The position numbers and the translations under genes are program-made. A stretch of 10,533 nucleotides of DNA from Acidobacteriaceae bacterium (GTDB lineage: Bacteria; Acidobacteriota; Terriglobia; Terriglobales; Acidobacteriaceae): assembly GCA_025929125.1 (NCBI GenBank), contig JAICMT010000022.1, positions 1 to 10,533 of the forward strand. The letters run 5' to 3'. The notes beneath the pieces were generated by a model. That model searched no databases and had not been told where the DNA came from. It saw only the letters and a program-made list of their open reading frames with translations. Position 1 is the stretch's first letter. Every line of letters starts with the position of its first letter. Shown here piece after piece: positions 8,020 through 10,533 of the stretch.

Positions 8020-10245
8020 TCAGTACTTCGCCAGCGCCAGCATTTCACGGTACAGATCCTCCGGCTGCGGCAGGATCGCGTCCTCCAGCACCGGCTGGTA
8101 CGCGCAGAAGGTATCCAGCGCCGCCACACGCCGCACCGGTGCATCCAGCCAGTCGAACAGCTCCTGCCCGATTCGTGCCGCGATCTCCGCCCCGTAGCCC
8201 CAGCTCAGCGTGTCCTCATGGGCCACAATGACCTTGCTGGTCTTCTTCACCGATTCGGCAATCGTTTCCCAGTCGAATGGGTTCAGTGTCCGCAGGTCGA
8301 TCAATTCCACATCTACGCCGGTCTCGCGGAAGAGCTTGTCCGCCGCCTGCAGTCCGCGGGGCACGAGGGCGCCATAGGTCACCACGGTGAGGTCTTTTCC
8401 TGCCCGCACCACCTTCGCCTTGCCAAACGGAATCGAATACTCCGGCCCCGGATATACTCCGCGCCCGAACGTCTCGCGGTATAGCCGCTTGTGCTCCAGA
8501 AACAGCACCGGATCGTCGCAGCGGATCGCCGTCCGCAGTAGTCCTAGAGCATCCAGCGCATTGGAGGGCATCACTACGTGCATTCCGGGGGTATGCGTAA
8601 ACAGGCTTTCGCCCGACTGCGAGTGGTAGATGGACCCGCCTGTCAGATATCCGCCAATCGGTACCCGGACTACTACTGGGCAGCTCCACATGCCATGCGA
8701 GCGCCACCGGATCAGCGGCAGCTCATTGCGCAGCTGATGCATCGCCGGCCAGATGTAGTCAAAGAACTGGATCTCCACCACTGGCTTCAGCCCGCGCACA
8801 GCCATCCCGATAGCACGGCCGACAATGTTCGCTTCGGCCAGCGGCGAGTTCCAGCAGCGATCTGACCCAAACTCGGTCTGCAGCCCTGCCGTCAGCTTGA
8901 ACACACCGCCCTTGCCTTTGATCTTGCCCGCCCGCAGCGGCTCTTCCCGGGTAGCGTCCGCCACATCCTCACCGAACACCACGATGCGCTCGTCGCGCCG
9001 CATCTCGTCCTTCAGGCACTGATTGATCAGCTCGGCCATGGTCCGCTCCGCCGGGTCCGCCGTCGCCTGCACCTGAGTCGCAAACCGCGCATCGGAGGGC
9101 TTCAGATCCTCCGAGTACTGGTGCCGCAGAATCTCCTCTGGCTCTGCGCTCGGCAGCACTGCCTGCACCGCGCGGTCGGCCGCCCGCTGTACCTGCGCAT
9201 CTACTTTGCGCTCCAGCTGATTGATCCCGTCCGTGTCCAGGACGCCTTCCCGCAGCAGCCACATCTGCATCTTCGCCAGCGGGTCGCGGGCGGTCTCCAC
9301 CTTTACCTCCTGCTCGCTGCGGTACTGCCGCTCATCGTCGCTCAGCGAGTGCGAGTAGGGCCGCACCACATGCCCATGCACCAGCGCGGGCCCCTTCCCC
9401 GATCGCGCATACGCTACCGCATCCCGCATCGCCACGTAGCTCGCAATCGGGTCGGTGCCGTCCACTTCGGCGAAGTGGAAGTTTGGAAAATTCGCTATCA
9501 AGCGCGAGATGTTTCCGCCCGGAGTGTTCGCCTCTACCGGCGTTGAGATCGCATACTCGTTGTCTTCGACCACAAACACCATCGGCAGCTTTCCATTGCT
9601 CGCCGTGTTCAGTGACTCCCAGAACTCGCCTTGGCTTGTCGAACCCTCACCGATCGAGACGTACACCACCTCATCTCCACGGAAGTCCACGTCTTTGTAG
9701 TCGCGATAGTCTCCCCACCCGGCCTCTGGCCTGACCACCGCTTTGGGATGGCGCGAGAAGTACCGCCCCGCCTCCGCGCATCCGACCGCCTGGAGGCACT
9801 GCGTCGCTGTCGCCGAGCTCGGCGTCACAATATGGAGCTTGCGGCTCGACCAGTGCGACGGCATCTGGCGTCCGCCGCTCGCCAGGTCTTCCGCCGCGCC
9901 TACGGCTTGCAGCATCTGCTCCTCAACCGTGTAGCCCAGTGCAAGGCAGATCGCGCGATCGCGATAATAGGGGAAGAACCAATCGTACCCGGGCCTGAGC
10001 GCCATCCCGGCCGCTACCAGCAGTGCCTCATGCCCTGCGCAGGAGATCTGGAAAAAGATCTTCTGCTGTCGCTTCAACACAATCTCGCGGTCGTCCGTCC
10101 TGCGCGACAGGTACATCAACCGGTAGAACTCGATCAGCTGCTCGCGCGTCAGCGGCAGCTCCGCATGAGCGGCAGCCTTGCTTGCCGGGGCCGCCGCAGC
10201 CACGCTCTTCAGTCCCTCGCCACCTGATCCATTGCGACGCGCCAT
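8020..10245 (-). CDS. 2-oxoacid dehydrogenase E1, alpha and beta subunits fused in one chain
   Basis: This 741-aa thiamine-diphosphate enzyme performs the first, decarboxylating step of a pyruvate or branched-chain 2-oxoacid dehydrogenase complex and passes the acyl group to lipoyl-E2. An Ala/Gly-rich tail (1-30) leads into the alpha half (about 33-375). This half has the TPP/metal motif [15 protein letters not shown] (199-213) through [10 protein letters not shown] (225-234), and the [11 protein letters not shown] loop (299-309). A linker (about 376-398) joins the beta half (about 399-741). The beta half has FGEDVAD (424-430), the [14 protein letters not shown] segment with the conserved Glu471, [18 protein letters not shown] with the conserved His541, and the C-terminal transketolase domain (about 610-741). 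The motif reads GEG...EDN rather than the usual GDG...NN. The ATG at 10245 is preferred over the upstream GTG because of the purine-rich Shine-Dalgarno. No E2 or E3 gene is in the window, so substrate choice is open. Confidence 0.95.
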   Translation of the reverse strand: MARRNGSGGEGLKSVAAAAPASKAAAHAELPLTREQLIEFYRLMYLSRRTDDREIVLKRQQKIFFQISCAGHEALLVAAGMALRPGYDWFFPYYRDRAICLALGYTVEEQMLQAVGAAEDLASGGRQMPSHWSSRKLHIVTPSSATATQCLQAVGCAEAGRYFSRHPKAVVRPEAGWGDYRDYKDVDFRGDEVVYVSIGEGSTSQGEFWESLNTASNGKLPMVFVVEDNEYAISTPVEANTPGGNISRLIANFPNFHFAEVDGTDPIASYVAMRDAVAYARSGKGPALVHGHVVRPYSHSLSDDERQYRSEQEVKVETARDPLAKMQMWLLREGVLDTDGINQLERKVDAQVQRAADRAVQAVLPSAEPEEILRHQYSEDLKPSDARFATQVQATADPAERTMAELINQCLKDEMRRDERIVVFGEDVADATREEPLRAGKIKGKGGVFKLTAGLQTEFGSDRCWNSPLAEANIVGRAIGMAVRGLKPVVEIQFFDYIWPAMHQLRNELPLIRWRSHGMWSCPVVVRVPIGGYLTGGSIYHSQSGESLFTHTPGMHVVMPSNALDALGLLRTAIRCDDPVLFLEHKRLYRETFGRGVYPGPEYSIPFGKAKVVRAGKDLTVVTYGALVPRGLQAADKLFRETGVDVELIDLRTLNPFDWETIAESVKKTSKVIVAHEDTLSWGYGAEIAARIGQELFDWLDAPVRRVAALDTFCAYQPVLEDAILPQPEDLYREMLALAKY

Positions 10246-10247
10246 GC

Positions 10248-10259
10248 CTTCCTTCCTCC
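10248..10259 (-). promoter_or_regulatory. Ribosome binding site deciding the E1 start
   Basis: On the minus strand a GGAGGAAGGAAG stretch ends 2 nt before the ATG at 10245 and offers GGAGG or AGGAAGG pairing at 5-9 nt. The longer in-frame GTG at 10359 has nothing comparable and would overlap the redoxin stop. Confidence 0.7.
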
Positions 10260-10283
10260 GGGCCGAGGTGTAGTGCCGTGAAG

Positions 10284-10289
10284 ATTCTA
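10284..10289 (-). promoter_or_regulatory. Possible -10 element for the E1 gene
   Basis: TAGAAT (five of six to TATAAT) on the minus strand lies 38 nt before the E1 ATG, leaving a leader of about 30 nt that contains the ribosome binding site. A good -35 hexamer is not visible at standard spacing. It sits in the 110-bp gap between the redoxin gene's stop and the E1 start, so E1 may have its own promoter, be co-transcribed, or both. Confidence 0.3.
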
Positions 10290-10355
10290 CGCCGCCTGCC
10301 GCGAATTCGCCGCAGATCTGGTCGCAACGAGCCACACCAAAGCAGCCGCTCCAAG

Positions 10356-10533
10356 TCACTCCGACCGCAACTTATCCAGAAAAGAAACCACCGAGGCGTC
10401 CGACCAGTCGGCCGGCCCGATCTGCTTTGAAACCAGGCGTCCACGTTTGTCAAAAATAAAGGTCGCTGGATACTGGCCGAAGCGCAGCGACTCCGGTATA
10501 TCGCTGTCATGCGTCACGTAGAACGGAAGCGTA
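10356..10533 (-). CDS. TlpA-like thioredoxin-fold (redoxin) protein, C-terminal fragment
   Basis: Only the last 58 residues are in the window; the gene continues past the right edge, and its first complete codon here ends at 10532. The fragment reads [18 protein letters not shown], then the hallmark [14 protein letters not shown] with the conserved Pro that forms the cis-Pro loop, then a short helix ending SFLDKLRSE. This is the final beta-beta-alpha part of a TlpA/ResA/AhpC-TSA type thioredoxin fold. These proteins reduce or oxidise thiols in the periplasm or cytoplasm, often in cytochrome maturation or disulfide handling. The CxxC active site, if present, and any signal peptide or membrane anchor lie outside the window. 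The exact subfamily and location therefore cannot be told. It is upstream of, and on the same strand as, the E1 gene. Confidence 0.82.
   Translation of the reverse strand, partial: TLPFYVTHDSDIPESLRFGQYPATFIFDKRGRLVSKQIGPADWSDASVVSFLDKLRSE

Noticed and set aside
10246..10359. Longer E1 start at a GTG at 10359
   Set aside because: It overlaps the redoxin stop and lacks a ribosome binding site. The ATG at 10245 has a strong one, and family homology begins further downstream.

Overview
This is a GC-rich, densely packed chromosomal window from a Gram-negative bacterium. An RND pump with its TolC-type outer-membrane partner shows the double membrane. The fused E1 alpha/beta 2-oxoacid dehydrogenase, the style of the LeuRS and the small hydrophilic protein are most like what I know from Acidobacteriota (class Terriglobia). 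That assignment comes from recalled family resemblance, not from a search. I see no mobile element, CRISPR array, rRNA or tRNA.

Layout from left to right: (i) the 3' part of an RND (HAE1-type) efflux pump gene on the + strand, translationally coupled by an ATGA overlap to a TolC-family outer-membrane factor gene, forming the end of an export operon; (ii) a minus-strand pair, leuS followed with no intervening base by a gene for an uncharacterised membrane protein with about six transmembrane segments, which converges on the tolC-like gene with a 12-bp gap; (iii) a 203-bp non-coding stretch upstream of leuS with a strong minus-strand intrinsic terminator, then a 68-aa hydrophilic minus-strand gene with a near-perfect ribosome binding site; (iv) a 96-bp divergent spacer and a + strand peptidase M19 (membrane/renal-dipeptidase family) gene; (v) 2 bp after its stop, the end of a large minus-strand gene encoding a single-chain E1 alpha/beta 2-oxoacid dehydrogenase; (vi) at the right edge, the last 58 residues of a minus-strand TlpA-like thioredoxin-fold protein.

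The genes are mostly unrelated housekeeping and transport functions rather than one system. The only functional unit that is clear from the sequence is the RND pump plus outer-membrane factor. leuS and the following membrane protein gene are probably co-transcribed. I did not find convincing evidence of a novel multi-gene system. The points most worth following are the 68-aa small protein with its structured downstream region and terminator, the short SD-less leader of leuS, the unknown membrane protein coupled to leuS, and active-site-region substitutions in the RND pump and the M19 peptidase.
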